Below are positions 9,869 through 18,217 of a DNA stretch of 64,000 nt, piece after piece; within the stretch, counting starts at the first letter, position 1, and the number at the start of each line of letters is the position of its first letter. Made by a program: the position numbers and the translations under genes. The DNA comes from G963677085 sp963677085 (GTDB lineage Bacteria > Planctomycetota > Planctomycetia > Pirellulales > Thermoguttaceae): contig CAXXFH010000004.1 in NCBI GenBank assembly GCA_963677085.2, positions 4,960,001 through 5,024,000 on the forward strand, read 5' to 3'. The notes under the pieces were generated by a model. That model saw nothing but the letters and a program-made list of their open reading frames with translations. It ran no database searches and was not told the DNA's origin.

Positions 9869-11587
9869 ATGATCTTCGACGCCAAACACCGGGTAGCCTC
9901 GATAGCTCCGCTATCGGGGTGCCGAAGGCACAAGAGGCAATGCGATGTGTTGTCTGAAGCCTCTTGCGGCTGCGCCGCCCCGATAGCGGAGCTATCGGGG
10001 CTACCCGCCGACCCACCCGTAGCGCGACTTCCCAGGGCGCTTCATTCGCCGGGCCGAATCCTTGCGATGGTGCTTCTAGGATTCACAACGCCGTGGCTCG
10101 GGTTGCTAGGGTCCACCACCGCATGGGCGGGCGGGGGGCAGTTGGAACTGACGGTCGTCGACCGCGATACGGGCAAGCCGGTCGCCTGTCGGATGCATCT
10201 GTTCAACGCCGCCGGCAAACCGCGCAAGCCCAAAAAAGTGCCCTTCTACAACGACCACTTCGTCGTGCCCGGCAAGATCACCTTGAAACTCCCGGTGGGT
10301 ACCTACACCTTCCGATTGGAGCGTGGCCCGGAGTATCTCTGGCGCGAAGGCAACTTCCGCATCGATAACTTCGCCGACGACAGCAAGCAGGTTGATCTGA
10401 AGCGGTTCGTCGATATGTCGGAACACGGCTGGTACTCGGGCGATCTCCAGGTAATTCGCCCCGCCGAAGACATCGAACTGCTGATGGAGGCCGACGATCT
10501 CCACGTCGCCGAGGTTGTTACCTGGAACGAGCGAAAAACCCTTCAGGTAAAACCGCCTGCGGCGGATTCGGTTCTCGTACGATTCGACAAGAACCGCTAC
10601 TACCACCTGATGGCTGGTTCTTTGCACCGCGCCGGTACGGAACTACTTCTGCTGAACCTGCCAGAGCCGTTGACGCTTCGCGGCGACAACGACGAATATC
10701 CGCCGTCGATCGAGTATATACAGCAAGCCCGAGAGCACGACGGCGTTTGGGTCGACTTGACCAAGCCCTTCTGGTGGGATCTTCCGATGCTGGTGGCCCT
10801 GGGGCAAATCGACTCGATTCAGGTGGCCCATAGCCACGTTGCCCGAGAATCGGTCGAGTGCAACGAAGGCGACGGCCGCCCCCGCGATCGCCATCGTTTT
10901 CCCGCGCCCATGGGCAACGCCCAATGGTCGCACGAAGTCTACTTCCGCTTGCTCGAGTGTGGACTGCGTATTCCACCCAGCGCCGGCAGCGGCTCGGGCG
11001 AAGCGCCTAACCCAGTGGGTTACAATCGCGTGTACGTCCATGTCGACGATCCGTTCGACTACGACACCTGGTGGCAGAATTTCCGTGCCGGTCGTGTGGT
11101 GGTCACCAACGGCCCGCTGTTGCGGCCGACGGTCCACGGGCAACTGCCCGGCCACGTGTTCCAGGCCGACGAAGGCGCCAAGGTGGAACTCGAAGTGGGC
11201 CTGACGCTCTCCACTCGCGAACCGATTAGCTACCTGGAGATTATCAAAAACGGTCGCGTCGAGGAGTCGATCCGTTTCGAGGACTACGCCAAGTCGGGTA
11301 AGCTTCCGAAGGTTCGGTTCAACGAAAGCGGCTGGTTCGTGCTTCGGGCCGTAACCGACTTGCCCAAAACCTACCGCTTCGCAATGACCGCGCCGTACTT
11401 CGTCGAAATCGGCTACCAACGACGCATCAGCAAACAGGCAGCCCAATTCTTTCTCGACTGGGTCTACGACCGCGCCCGGCAAGTCGCCCAAATCTCCGAC
11501 GAGCAACAGCGAACCGCCGTGCTAGGCTACCATCGCAAAGCACGGGATTTCTGGCAGGACCTCGTCGACCGGGCAAATGCGGAGTAG
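9869..11587 (+). CDS. Secreted CehA/McbA-like protein, metal-site motif degenerate
   Basis: After a signal segment (MVLLGFTTPWLGLL...AWA) comes a carboxypeptidase-regulatory-like beta domain (LELTVVDRDTGKPVACRMHLFN), then a domain that resembles CehA/McbA PHP-type metallohydrolases from HGWYSGDLQVIRPAEDIELLM. The expected GDLHVHR reads GDLQVIR, so both metal-binding histidines of the HxH are replaced and hydrolase activity is doubtful. A C-terminal beta domain follows (LEIIKNGRVEESIRF). The start is uncertain. The ATG at 9869 gives 572 residues but places a 116-bp hairpin repeat in frame; the ATG at 10067 gives 506 residues and starts directly at the hydrophobic segment, with no positive charge before it. 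Confidence 0.7.
   Translation: MIFDAKHRVASIAPLSGCRRHKRQCDVLSEASCGCAAPIAELSGLPADPPVARLPRALHSPGRILAMVLLGFTTPWLGLLGSTTAWAGGGQLELTVVDRDTGKPVACRMHLFNAAGKPRKPKKVPFYNDHFVVPGKITLKLPVGTYTFRLERGPEYLWREGNFRIDNFADDSKQVDLKRFVDMSEHGWYSGDLQVIRPAEDIELLMEADDLHVAEVVTWNERKTLQVKPPAADSVLVRFDKNRYYHLMAGSLHRAGTELLLLNLPEPLTLRGDNDEYPPSIEYIQQAREHDGVWVDLTKPFWWDLPMLVALGQIDSIQVAHSHVARESVECNEGDGRPRDRHRFPAPMGNAQWSHEVYFRLLECGLRIPPSAGSGSGEAPNPVGYNRVYVHVDDPFDYDTWWQNFRAGRVVVTNGPLLRPTVHGQLPGHVFQADEGAKVELEVGLTLSTREPISYLEIIKNGRVEESIRFEDYAKSGKLPKVRFNESGWFVLRAVTDLPKTYRFAMTAPYFVEIGYQRRISKQAAQFFLDWVYDRARQVAQISDEQQRTAVLGYHRKARDFWQDLVDRANAE
9891..10006. repeat. 116-bp near-perfect hairpin repeat inside an open frame
   Basis: The left arm begins GGGTAGCCTCGATAGC at 9891 and the right arm ends GGGGCTACCC at 10006. 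The outer 29 bases of each arm pair with one or two mismatches. Pairing continues inward more loosely through CAAGAGGC/GCCTCTTG to a loop of about 20 bases. The sequence lies between two possible start codons of the CehA/McbA-like gene and is open in that frame. Confidence 0.85.
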
Positions 11588-11956
11588 GGCGTGCGAGGGC
11601 GACTCCGCCACTCCAAAGCGGCGCGACGGTACCGCTCCTCCTGGATTGATTTGAGGCACGTCTTCGTCGTAAGTCGGTTTGCGCGGGTGCGAAAGGGGAG
11701 GGATCTGCCGGGATTCGACCCCCTCTAGGGTAACCGCTAAGCGGGCTGGATTTCCCCCCCTCCTGGCGTTGCGCGACTTTCAGCAAAAACCTTGTGGTGG
11801 TCGTTGTGCATCAATACAATAGGAAGACGTAGGGGAAGAGGTGGAGCAACACATTCTTCCTTGCTGAAAGAATGCGCTGGGTTGCCGCCGATGGCGAAAT
11901 TCCGGCGCTGTTTGGCGAAAGCCTCCCACTGGGGGCAAGTGACAAAGGGGCTGATT
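11588..11956. other. Intergenic region, no gene seen
   Basis: This stretch precedes the LamG-like PEP-CTERM gene. No RNA gene, repeat or convincing promoter was identified; the ribosome-binding site AAGGGG lies 5 bases before the ATG at 11957. Confidence 0.4.
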
Positions 11957-12862
11957 ATGAAGTGCTTTTCCGCCTTAAACGGCATTCTCACGCTGACGCT
12001 GGCATGCGGGCTAATCGGCAGTGTCGCGCGGGCCGAGACGATCGCCTATTGGCAGTTCGACGACGGTACGCCTTCGGCCACGGCGACCACGCTGGTAAGC
12101 CAGGCCAATTCACCCACGCTCGACGGCACGGGCACGAAGTACGGGAGCGGAAGTAATCCGACGTTCAATGCCGATCGGCCCGGCGCGATGATCGCCGACG
12201 GCGTGGGCGGGCCGATTCTCAATGCGTCGAACGCCACGTCGCTCGAATTCGCCAACGCCTTCACTCCCGATGAAACGAACTCGCAAGACGGCAGCGCCGT
12301 TGTCGTTGCCGATCCGGGCGGAGCCGATTCGTTGCTGAAACCGGCCAGCTTCACCGCCGAGGCGTTTGTCAAGTTCGACGATCTGGTCGAGTATTGCGCG
12401 ATCGTGTCGAAGAGCCGCGCCGACGGGGGTGGATCGAGCTGGATGATCGACACCACAAGCACCGGGAAGATCCGAGCTCGATTCGACACGCAACCAATTG
12501 GAGCATCCAGCGGTAGTGGGTTCAATCAGTCTTTCAGCACCACGGCCGACATGTTCGACGATCAGTGGCACCATGTGGCACTCACCTACGATGGCACGAC
12601 GCGTGCGGCGAAGCTCTATGTCGACTACGCTCTGGAGGGTTCCGCTACGGTTACTTTTGACTTGGTCTACGACGACAGCATGCTGCGTATTGGCCAGGGC
12701 GGCGGTGGGCGGGCGTTCGACGGCTGGATCGACGAGGTCCGGCTTTCGGACACAGTCCTTACGTCCGACCAGTTCCTCGCGGTCGTGCCCGAGCCGGCAA
12801 GTTGGACGCTTGCCGCCCTGGGATTGCTCGGCCTGACGTTCTACGGCTGGCGACGTCGCTGA
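11957..12862 (+). CDS. LamG-like domain PEP-CTERM secreted protein
   Basis: The 301-residue product has a signal peptide (MKCFSALNGILTLTLACGLIGSVARA), then a concanavalin-A-like LamG/laminin-G-3 jelly roll. Evidence for the fold is ETIAYWQFDDG, SFTAEAFVKFDD, QWHHVALTYDGTTRAAKLYVD and GWIDEVRLSDTVLT. It ends with a PEP-CTERM sorting signal: VPEPASW, a hydrophobic stretch, then WRRR. The family is exported, then handled by an exosortase/EpsH-type system; no exosortase gene is in the window. The ATG at 11957 is chosen because it follows AAGGGG and begins the signal peptide. Ligand unknown. Confidence 0.88.
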   Translation: MKCFSALNGILTLTLACGLIGSVARAETIAYWQFDDGTPSATATTLVSQANSPTLDGTGTKYGSGSNPTFNADRPGAMIADGVGGPILNASNATSLEFANAFTPDETNSQDGSAVVVADPGGADSLLKPASFTAEAFVKFDDLVEYCAIVSKSRADGGGSSWMIDTTSTGKIRARFDTQPIGASSGSGFNQSFSTTADMFDDQWHHVALTYDGTTRAAKLYVDYALEGSATVTFDLVYDDSMLRIGQGGGGRAFDGWIDEVRLSDTVLTSDQFLAVVPEPASWTLAALGLLGLTFYGWRRR

Positions 12863-13410
12863 CGCGGTTGGTTTCCGATCGGCGAGACGGAACATCGACT
12901 CAAAACACAAAGGCCCCGTCCGGTGAACTGGCGGGGTCTTCTGTTGCGCTTAGGGATGACTCAAGAATGACCTCCCCCTTCGGCGGTCGATGAAAGACGC
13001 ACCCGATGGCATGTTGAATGTACGGTGGGGGGGACAGAACAGGAGTCAACAGAGATAACGGAGACCTCTCACTCGGTTGCCTCCGTTCTCTCCTGTTCCA
13101 TCTATTGGCTTCCGCTCCCAATGGCCAAACGAGGAAGTTATTCCTGAGTCGTTCCATAGCGCGTGACTTCCGTTTCCCTCTTTCTTGCCGTCCGAGTTGC
13201 TTGGGCACGTAGGCAGTTCGACGAAAGGCAAACGTTGGCCCAGCCAGCCATTCGGTGAACCCGGATTGGTCGAAGTGTGTCACCGGTCACGGTGGCAGGG
13301 CGACGCTGTTTTCGTTATGCTGGCCCGTTGATCGCGTTCCGTGTGTTTGTCGGCTATGTAGGCACCAATAGAAAGACCGAGAACGTGGACAGAAACGGAG
13401 AAAATGGACA
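12863..13410. other. Intergenic region with one weak hairpin
   Basis: Just after the PEP-CTERM gene, GGCCCCG and CGGGGTC at about 12911-12936 can pair before TCTTCTGTTG and may act as a terminator. The remaining 450 bases show no gene, RNA or repeat that I can recognise. Confidence 0.4.
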
Positions 13411-14040
13411 ATGTCGCTCGAATTCCTACTGCTTTACGTGACCACGGTTTTTGTGGCTTCGATCATTCCCGGTCCCAGTATGCTTCTGGCCCTGACGCAC
13501 GGGATGAAATATGGGGCGCGGCGGACGGTGGCCAGCGCGGCGGGGAATGTCACAGCCTCGCTGCTGCAAGCGGGCGTTTCGATCGCCGGGTTGGGAGCCA
13601 TCTTGTTGGCTTCGGAGAGCGTGTTTTGGGTGGTGAAATGGGTTGGCGCCGTGTACTTGGTCTATTTGGGCGTAAGCATGTGGCGATCGGCCGAAACGAA
13701 CCTTGACCTACAAAACGGTGCAAAACGCAACGCCTCGATCTCGCTTGCCCGAATGTTTTCGCAGGCATTTCTCGTGGCTGCGGGCAACCCCAAGGCGATT
13801 GTGTTTTTCACGGCCCTGTTTCCCCAGTTTCTCGATCCGAGCGCGGCGCAGATCTCCCAGGCCATCGTTCTATTGACCACGCTGGCGGCAATCGCCTTCG
13901 TTTGCTTCATGATCTACGCAACGGGCGGCGAGAAAGTGATCGCCGTTTTGTCGGGCCGTCGGGCAGGAAAATACCTCAACAGAATCATCGGTGGCACTTT
14001 CATCGGTGCCGGCGTGGGACTGGCGGTAAGCAAACGCTGA
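13411..14040 (+). CDS. LysE/RhtB family amino-acid exporter
   Basis: This 209-residue inner-membrane protein has about six hydrophobic segments and is the usual length for LysE/RhtB transporters, which export amino acids or derivatives using the proton motive force. The N-terminal signature is clear (FVASIIPGPSMLLALTHGMKYGARRTVASAAGN, including the PGP motif). WVGAVYLVYLGVSMWRS and FLVAAGNPKAIVFFTALFPQFL are equally typical. Substrate cannot be told from sequence. It converges on the zinc-ribbon membrane protein gene 48 bases away; no regulator is adjacent. Confidence 0.92.
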   Translation: MSLEFLLLYVTTVFVASIIPGPSMLLALTHGMKYGARRTVASAAGNVTASLLQAGVSIAGLGAILLASESVFWVVKWVGAVYLVYLGVSMWRSAETNLDLQNGAKRNASISLARMFSQAFLVAAGNPKAIVFFTALFPQFLDPSAAQISQAIVLLTTLAAIAFVCFMIYATGGEKVIAVLSGRRAGKYLNRIIGGTFIGAGVGLAVSKR

Positions 14041-14088
14041 ACGCGTGCTACAGGGGAGTGAAGAGGCGAGCAAGTTGAACCGTCCGTT

Positions 14089-14850
14089 TTACCGTGGAAG
14101 TTCGCCACGAACCGGGCGGTCCTTGATGTTGAGGAACCTTTCCAGTTCCTGTTCGACGTAGAGCGCCTGTTCGGCTTCGATCAAGCCAGCCAGAAGCTTC
14201 TCGCGATGGTTGCCCTGCAAGATGGCGTACACCGTGTAGCGGTACTGGCTTCCATTGTCGTTGCGACTGACGGCTTCCTGGCAGTAGATCTGCTCGATCT
14301 CGTGCGAGGGCAAGCTTCGGTTGCCCAGCCAGGGGAGCGGACCATGGCGAACTTCAAGTTGCCCGTGCCCCACGCGGATGATCGTGCGATTGACAAACCC
14401 GGCCACGGTGGCGTAAGCCAGGCCGACGCCCACGGCCGTGTGCAACAACCCGAAGAGCGACATGAGCCAAGCCCCGCTCGCCAGGGCCATGCCGTGCCAG
14501 ACGAGCATGAAACCGTTCCAAAATATGCAGAAGAAGATCAGGGCAAAATACATCGGGTGGAACCACCGACGGCTGATCTCCAGCACGTTGCCGTAGTTCT
14601 GCACCTGGAAGCCGCGCGGCATGGGCACGTCGATCCGTGGTCCCGCCGCCGCGTCGGACGAGTCGCTCGGTGTCGGCGTACTCCAACCCTCGATGCCGAA
14701 CACGGCATCGCAATGCGAGCACCGGGCCATCGCCAAGCGTTCGACGATATCCTCGGGCCGCAACAGGGCCCCACAACTTTTGCAGCGTAGTTCAACCAGT
14801 TCGATCAAGTCTGACACTCCCACGACGGCCTTGGTAACAGCCTTCCGCAA
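14089..14850 (-). CDS. Zinc-ribbon membrane protein of unknown function
   Basis: The 253-residue protein begins with a likely zinc ribbon made of two CxxC pairs (RCKSCGALL and RCSHCDAVF, about residues 23-47). A Ser/Asp-rich linker follows, then two hydrophobic segments at roughly 100-155 (YFALIFFCIFWNGFMLVW; LFGLLHTAVGVGLAYATVAGF). The C-terminal cytoplasmic-like part is a beta-rich module resembling bacterial PH-like domains (IIRVGHGQLEVRHGPLPWLG) and ends in a helix. Architecture is similar in kind to the protein at 37151-37858. Function unknown. Confidence 0.75.
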   Translation of the reverse strand: MRKAVTKAVVGVSDLIELVELRCKSCGALLRPEDIVERLAMARCSHCDAVFGIEGWSTPTPSDSSDAAAGPRIDVPMPRGFQVQNYGNVLEISRRWFHPMYFALIFFCIFWNGFMLVWHGMALASGAWLMSLFGLLHTAVGVGLAYATVAGFVNRTIIRVGHGQLEVRHGPLPWLGNRSLPSHEIEQIYCQEAVSRNDNGSQYRYTVYAILQGNHREKLLAGLIEAEQALYVEQELERFLNIKDRPVRGELPR

Positions 14851-15183
14851 ACGGTCCGCAGCAAGAAAGCCGGAAGACAGCCCCTAAGCCTGGATCTTTT
14901 GGGGTGCGGGGCGGCGGAGCCGGACATCTTCTGAGCAAATACTGCGAGACTCCAAATGTCTATGGTAACCTCGCCGAGGCGAATTCCGAATCCCCCCCAA
15001 CATCAGTAGGGTTTTGGCCGAGATGGTTGAAGTTGTCCCCTCCTCATTTGTGCTCCTGCTGGCCAAAGGCCGAAAAACTCGACAATCTCCCGGCCGAACA
15101 TTAAACTGACGTTTTTCCGGGCCCAATCAGACAGGTAGGAAATCACTTCCGCGAGAATACGACACCCTATGAGGAGAGAAGTC
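14851..15183. other. Divergent intergenic region, nothing specific
   Basis: This region separates two divergent genes, so promoters for both should lie here. I could not pick a convincing pair. No repeat or RNA gene was recognised. Confidence 0.35.
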
Positions 15184-16047
15184 GTGGCAGAAAAAAACAA
15201 CCAGAATCGACGTGCGTTTCTCCAGACCGCCGGCCTTGGGGCTGCGGCGTTGCTGACAGCCGGCGGCTCGCAGGTCGTGGCCGACGACGCGCCGGCCTGC
15301 ACGAAAAAGAAGAGCAAAGCCCTTTTTAAGCTCGGGCTGGCTTCCTACACGACCCGCAAGTTCGACCTCGACCAAACGTTGGCCATGAGCAAGCGGTTGG
15401 GCCTGAACCAAGTCTGCCTCAAGTCGTTTCACCTGCCGCTGGATGCTTCGGCCGAGCAAATTGCCGATGCGGTTACCAAGGTTAAGAAGGCCGACATGGT
15501 GCTTTACGGCGGCGGCGTGATCTACATGCGAAACGAAAAGGAACTGAAGCAAGCGTTCGACTATGCCAAGGCCGCGGGCATGACCACGATCGTCGGCGTA
15601 CCGGTGCCCGAGGTCCTTCCGCTGACCAACGAACTCGTCAAGCAATACGACATCCAGGTAGCCATCCACAACCATGGCCCTGGCGACAAGGTCTATCCGT
15701 TGCCGCAGTCGGCCTACGAGAAGATCAAAGACCTCGACAAGCGGATCGGGTTGTGCATCGACATCGGACATGTCATTCGCTACGGAAACGATCCGGTCGA
15801 GGCCATTAAGGAAACCTACGATCGCGTGCTCGATATTCACTTGAAAGACGTTACGGCCGCCACGCCCAAAGGCAGCGCGACCGTGGGTGGCCGTGGCGTG
15901 ATCGACCTGCCGGCCGTGTTGAAGACGCTCGTCGACTTGAAGTACGACCGGGTGGCCTCATTCGAATTCGAAGCCGACGGTGACGACCCCTTGCCCGGCC
16001 TGGCCGAAACGGCTGGCTACGTGCGCGGTATCCTGGCGGTGATTTGA
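15184..16047 (+). CDS. Tat-exported sugar phosphate isomerase/epimerase-like protein
   Basis: A GTG start at 15184 is preferred over the in-frame ATG at 15169 because the Shine-Dalgarno GAGGAGAG sits between them. The product has a twin-arginine signal (QNRRAFLQTAGLGAAALL) and then an AP-endonuclease-2/xylose-isomerase-like TIM barrel (LGLASYTTRKFDLDQTLAMSKRLGLNQVCLKSFH). Likely metal ligands are visible in VAIHNHGPGD, CIDIGHVIRYG, VLDIHLKDV and FEFEADGD. Such proteins isomerise or epimerise sugars; planctomycetes carry many with Tat signals. It lies 300 bases upstream of the dehydrogenase/aldolase/kinase cluster on the same strand and may belong to that pathway, but the gap contains repeats. 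Substrate unknown. Confidence 0.85.
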   Translation: MAEKNNQNRRAFLQTAGLGAAALLTAGGSQVVADDAPACTKKKSKALFKLGLASYTTRKFDLDQTLAMSKRLGLNQVCLKSFHLPLDASAEQIADAVTKVKKADMVLYGGGVIYMRNEKELKQAFDYAKAAGMTTIVGVPVPEVLPLTNELVKQYDIQVAIHNHGPGDKVYPLPQSAYEKIKDLDKRIGLCIDIGHVIRYGNDPVEAIKETYDRVLDIHLKDVTAATPKGSATVGGRGVIDLPAVLKTLVDLKYDRVASFEFEADGDDPLPGLAETAGYVRGILAVI

Positions 16048-16121
16048 TGAGGGGCTAGAGGCTGGGGACTAGGGATTAGGTACCAGGAGGCAGGGGTTAG
16101 AGACGCTGGGTGTCTGCGTGC

Positions 16122-16144
16122 CACTGGCTGCTTGTCAGCCAGTG
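16122..16144. repeat. CACTGGCTG palindrome
   Basis: This is a perfect 9-base inverted repeat (CACTGGCTG / CAGCCAGTG) around CTTGT. The same 23-base unit, in the opposite orientation, is at 29276-29298. Confidence 0.85.
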
Positions 16145-16162
16145 CGGTGTCGGCGCTTCAGC

Positions 16163-16184
16163 ATGCCCAGGCAAGCCTGGGCAT
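16163..16184. repeat. REP-like palindrome (ATGCCCAGG type)
   Basis: The 22-base palindrome ATGCCCAGGC..GCCTGGGCAT is followed by GGCATCC. It is a variant of the ATGCCCACGCAAGCGTGGGC family at 24475, 24516, 38903, 38943 and 40039. Confidence 0.8.
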
Positions 16185-16349
16185 GGCATCCGAGTTGTTC
16201 CGCTGAACGATTTCTCCAAAAATCGCCAGTTCATTGCTAATGAAGCGGTGGACCGGCGCCATTACTTCTCTGGACGTTATGCGTGGTCGTTCGACTTCTG
16301 GGCGAACACGCACGCTGGATGAGACATCTTTTGATGGTGAGGAGAAGCC

Positions 16350-17300
16350 ATGTCGGACTTGTCGTTGTTTGATCTTTCGGGCAAGAAGGCCCTGGTGACG
16401 GGGGCGGCGGTGGGGATTGGACGTGGGTATGCGCTCGCCCTGGCGCAGGCCGGTGCCGATGTGGCGGTCGTTGACCTGGACGACAAGACGGGTCCCAAGA
16501 CGGCTGCCGAGATCGAGGCCTTGGGACGTGACTCGCTGTTTGTCCGGTGCGATGTGACCAGCCAGCAGCAAGTTCAGGATATGGTTGCCCAGGTGGTCGA
16601 GCGGTTTGGCCGCTTGGACATCGGCGTGAACAACGCGGGCATCGGCATCCTGGGTGCCGATGAAGACTTCTCCCAGCAGGCGTGGGACAAGGTGATCGCC
16701 GTCAATTTGACCGGCACCTATTTGTGTGCCCAGGCCGAGTGCCGGCAGATGCTTCGTCAGCAGCCGGTCGAGGGAAAGATCATCAATACGGCCTCGATGT
16801 CGGCCACGATCTGCAACTGTAATGCGTCGTACAACGCCTCGAAGGCCGGCGTTGTGCAAATGACCCGGATGTTGGCGGCCGAATGGGGGCAGTACAATAT
16901 CAACGTCAACTGCATCAGCCCCAGCTACATTCTCAGCCCGATGCACGCCTCGACGCCGGTGGAAGTGCGGCAGCGGATTCGCGAGTTGACCCCGCTGGGC
17001 TACGTTCAACGGCCCGAGGATCTCTACGGTGCTGTGGTGTTCCTGGCCTCGGCCGCTTCGGACTTCGTGACTGGCCACGACCTGGTGGTCGACGGCGGCC
17101 ACACACTCAACGCCTGGCTAACGCCCTTGGGCCGCAGCGTTCCGCCCCGCGTGAGTCCTGAGCAGGAGGTTCGGCAATTGAAGCACGACCTCGACGCGAT
17201 GGGGCTGACATACGACCAAGACGGCATCAACGCCGAACTGCACCCCGAAATCGCCGAGGCTTTCAAGGCGGCGTTTGGATTGGAGAAGGAGAAACCATGA
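16350..17300 (+). CDS. Short-chain dehydrogenase/reductase (polyol or sugar dehydrogenase)
   Basis: The classical SDR core carries the cofactor motif TGAAVGIG at 17-24, VDLDD after beta-2 suggesting NAD preference, NNAG at 94-97 and the catalytic set Ser149, Tyr161 and Lys165 (YNASK). At 316 residues it is some 60 longer than classical SDRs. The extra C-terminus after VVDGGHTLNAWLTPLG is charged and helical and of unknown role. AGGAGAA precedes the start. The stop overlaps the deoC start by four bases (ATGA), so the two are translationally coupled. In this context it probably oxidises a sugar alcohol or deoxy-sugar for the downstream kinase and aldolase. Confidence 0.92.
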   Translation: MSDLSLFDLSGKKALVTGAAVGIGRGYALALAQAGADVAVVDLDDKTGPKTAAEIEALGRDSLFVRCDVTSQQQVQDMVAQVVERFGRLDIGVNNAGIGILGADEDFSQQAWDKVIAVNLTGTYLCAQAECRQMLRQQPVEGKIINTASMSATICNCNASYNASKAGVVQMTRMLAAEWGQYNINVNCISPSYILSPMHASTPVEVRQRIRELTPLGYVQRPEDLYGAVVFLASAASDFVTGHDLVVDGGHTLNAWLTPLGRSVPPRVSPEQEVRQLKHDLDAMGLTYDQDGINAELHPEIAEAFKAAFGLEKEKP

Positions 17301-17995
17301 AGCTCAACGTATCGCAGATTGCCCGAATGATGGATCTCAGCGCCGTGCGGACGGAAGTCGACGCGGCTGAGTTGAAGAAACTGGCTGAGACGGCCAAAAA
17401 GTACAACTGCATTTGTGCCTTCGCCATGCCTTGTGCGGTGAGCGAACTCCGCGACCTGCTGGCTGATGCGCCCGAGGTTGGCGTTGGCGGTGTCGTGGGT
17501 TTTCCCTCCGGCGCCCACGCGACGGCGACCAAGGTGGCCGAAGCCCGGCAGGTGCTCGCCGACGGGGCAGTCGAGGTCGATATGGTGATCAACGTCGGCT
17601 GGCTCCGCTCGGACCGTTACGACCAAGTGCGGGAGGATATCCGCCAAGTGGTCGCTGCGGTTGGGCAAACGCCGCTGAAAGTGATCTTGGAGTGCCACTT
17701 CTTGACCGACGATCAGATCCGCCGCGGGGCCGAGCTTTGCGTCGAGGCCGGGGCGGCGTTCGTCAAGACGGGCACCGGCTGGGCCCCGTCGGGCGCGACG
17801 CTGCACAACATCGCGCTGATCAAATCAGTCGTCGGCGATACCGCCCAAGTCAAAGCGGCCGGCGGCGTTCGCGACCTGGAAACGCTGGTTGAGATGGTCC
17901 GCCGCGGAGCCACGCGCTTCGGCAACGGCATCGCCTCCGGCACCGCCATCCTCGAACAATGTGCCGCATTGCCCGGCGGCGAGATCGAGTTCTGA
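17297..17995 (+). CDS. deoC: DeoC-family deoxyribose-phosphate aldolase
   Basis: This is a 232-residue class I aldolase. DeoC enzymes reversibly cleave 2-deoxyribose 5-phosphate to glyceraldehyde 3-phosphate and acetaldehyde. The Schiff-base lysine is in VKTGTGW (Lys157), the second active-site lysine in VKAAGGVRD (Lys186) and the catalytic aspartate in VEVDMVINVG (Asp95), so the site is complete. A strong ribosome-binding site (AAGGAGA) lies inside the end of the dehydrogenase gene. Placement between a dehydrogenase and an FGGY kinase, rather than with nucleoside phosphorylase genes, suggests that the substrate is not simply nucleoside-derived deoxyribose; that is inference. Confidence 0.93.
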   Translation: MKLNVSQIARMMDLSAVRTEVDAAELKKLAETAKKYNCICAFAMPCAVSELRDLLADAPEVGVGGVVGFPSGAHATATKVAEARQVLADGAVEVDMVINVGWLRSDRYDQVREDIRQVVAAVGQTPLKVILECHFLTDDQIRRGAELCVEAGAAFVKTGTGWAPSGATLHNIALIKSVVGDTAQVKAAGGVRDLETLVEMVRRGATRFGNGIASGTAILEQCAALPGGEIEF

Positions 17996-18000
17996 GAACT

Positions 18001-18180
18001 CAGCGTCCCTCTCCCGCCGAGCGGGAGAGGGTGGCGGCACAGCCGCCGGGTGAGGGCGGTTTGCAGCGGCGAACGCGTTGCGTTCAGGGCAGTCCACGCT
18101 CCGCGCTGCTTCGGCAAGGCAGTTGATAATGCAAAAACCCCTCACCCCCGGCCCCTCTCCCCGGAGGGGAGAGGGGAGGA
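18001..18180. repeat. Two CCCCTCTCCC-type hairpin repeats
   Basis: Two inverted units lie between deoC and the kinase gene: CCTCTCCC/GGGAGAGG at about 18007-18029, and CCCCTCTCCCC/GGGGAGAGGGG at about 18150-18177. A related unit is at 37080-37121. They might terminate or attenuate transcription between the two genes, although neither is followed by a T run. Confidence 0.75.
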
Positions 18181-18217
18181 TGTATTGGAAACACGTTTCA
18201 AGTGAGTGACACTTCTC

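Larger units (their letters stand above)
16048..16349. other. Repeat-bearing intergenic region
   Basis: It holds low-complexity GGGGACTAGGGATTAGG-type sequence at about 16060-16105, a palindrome at 16122-16144 and a REP-like palindrome at 16163-16184. AGGAGAA just before 16350 is the ribosome-binding site of the dehydrogenase gene. Confidence 0.6.
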
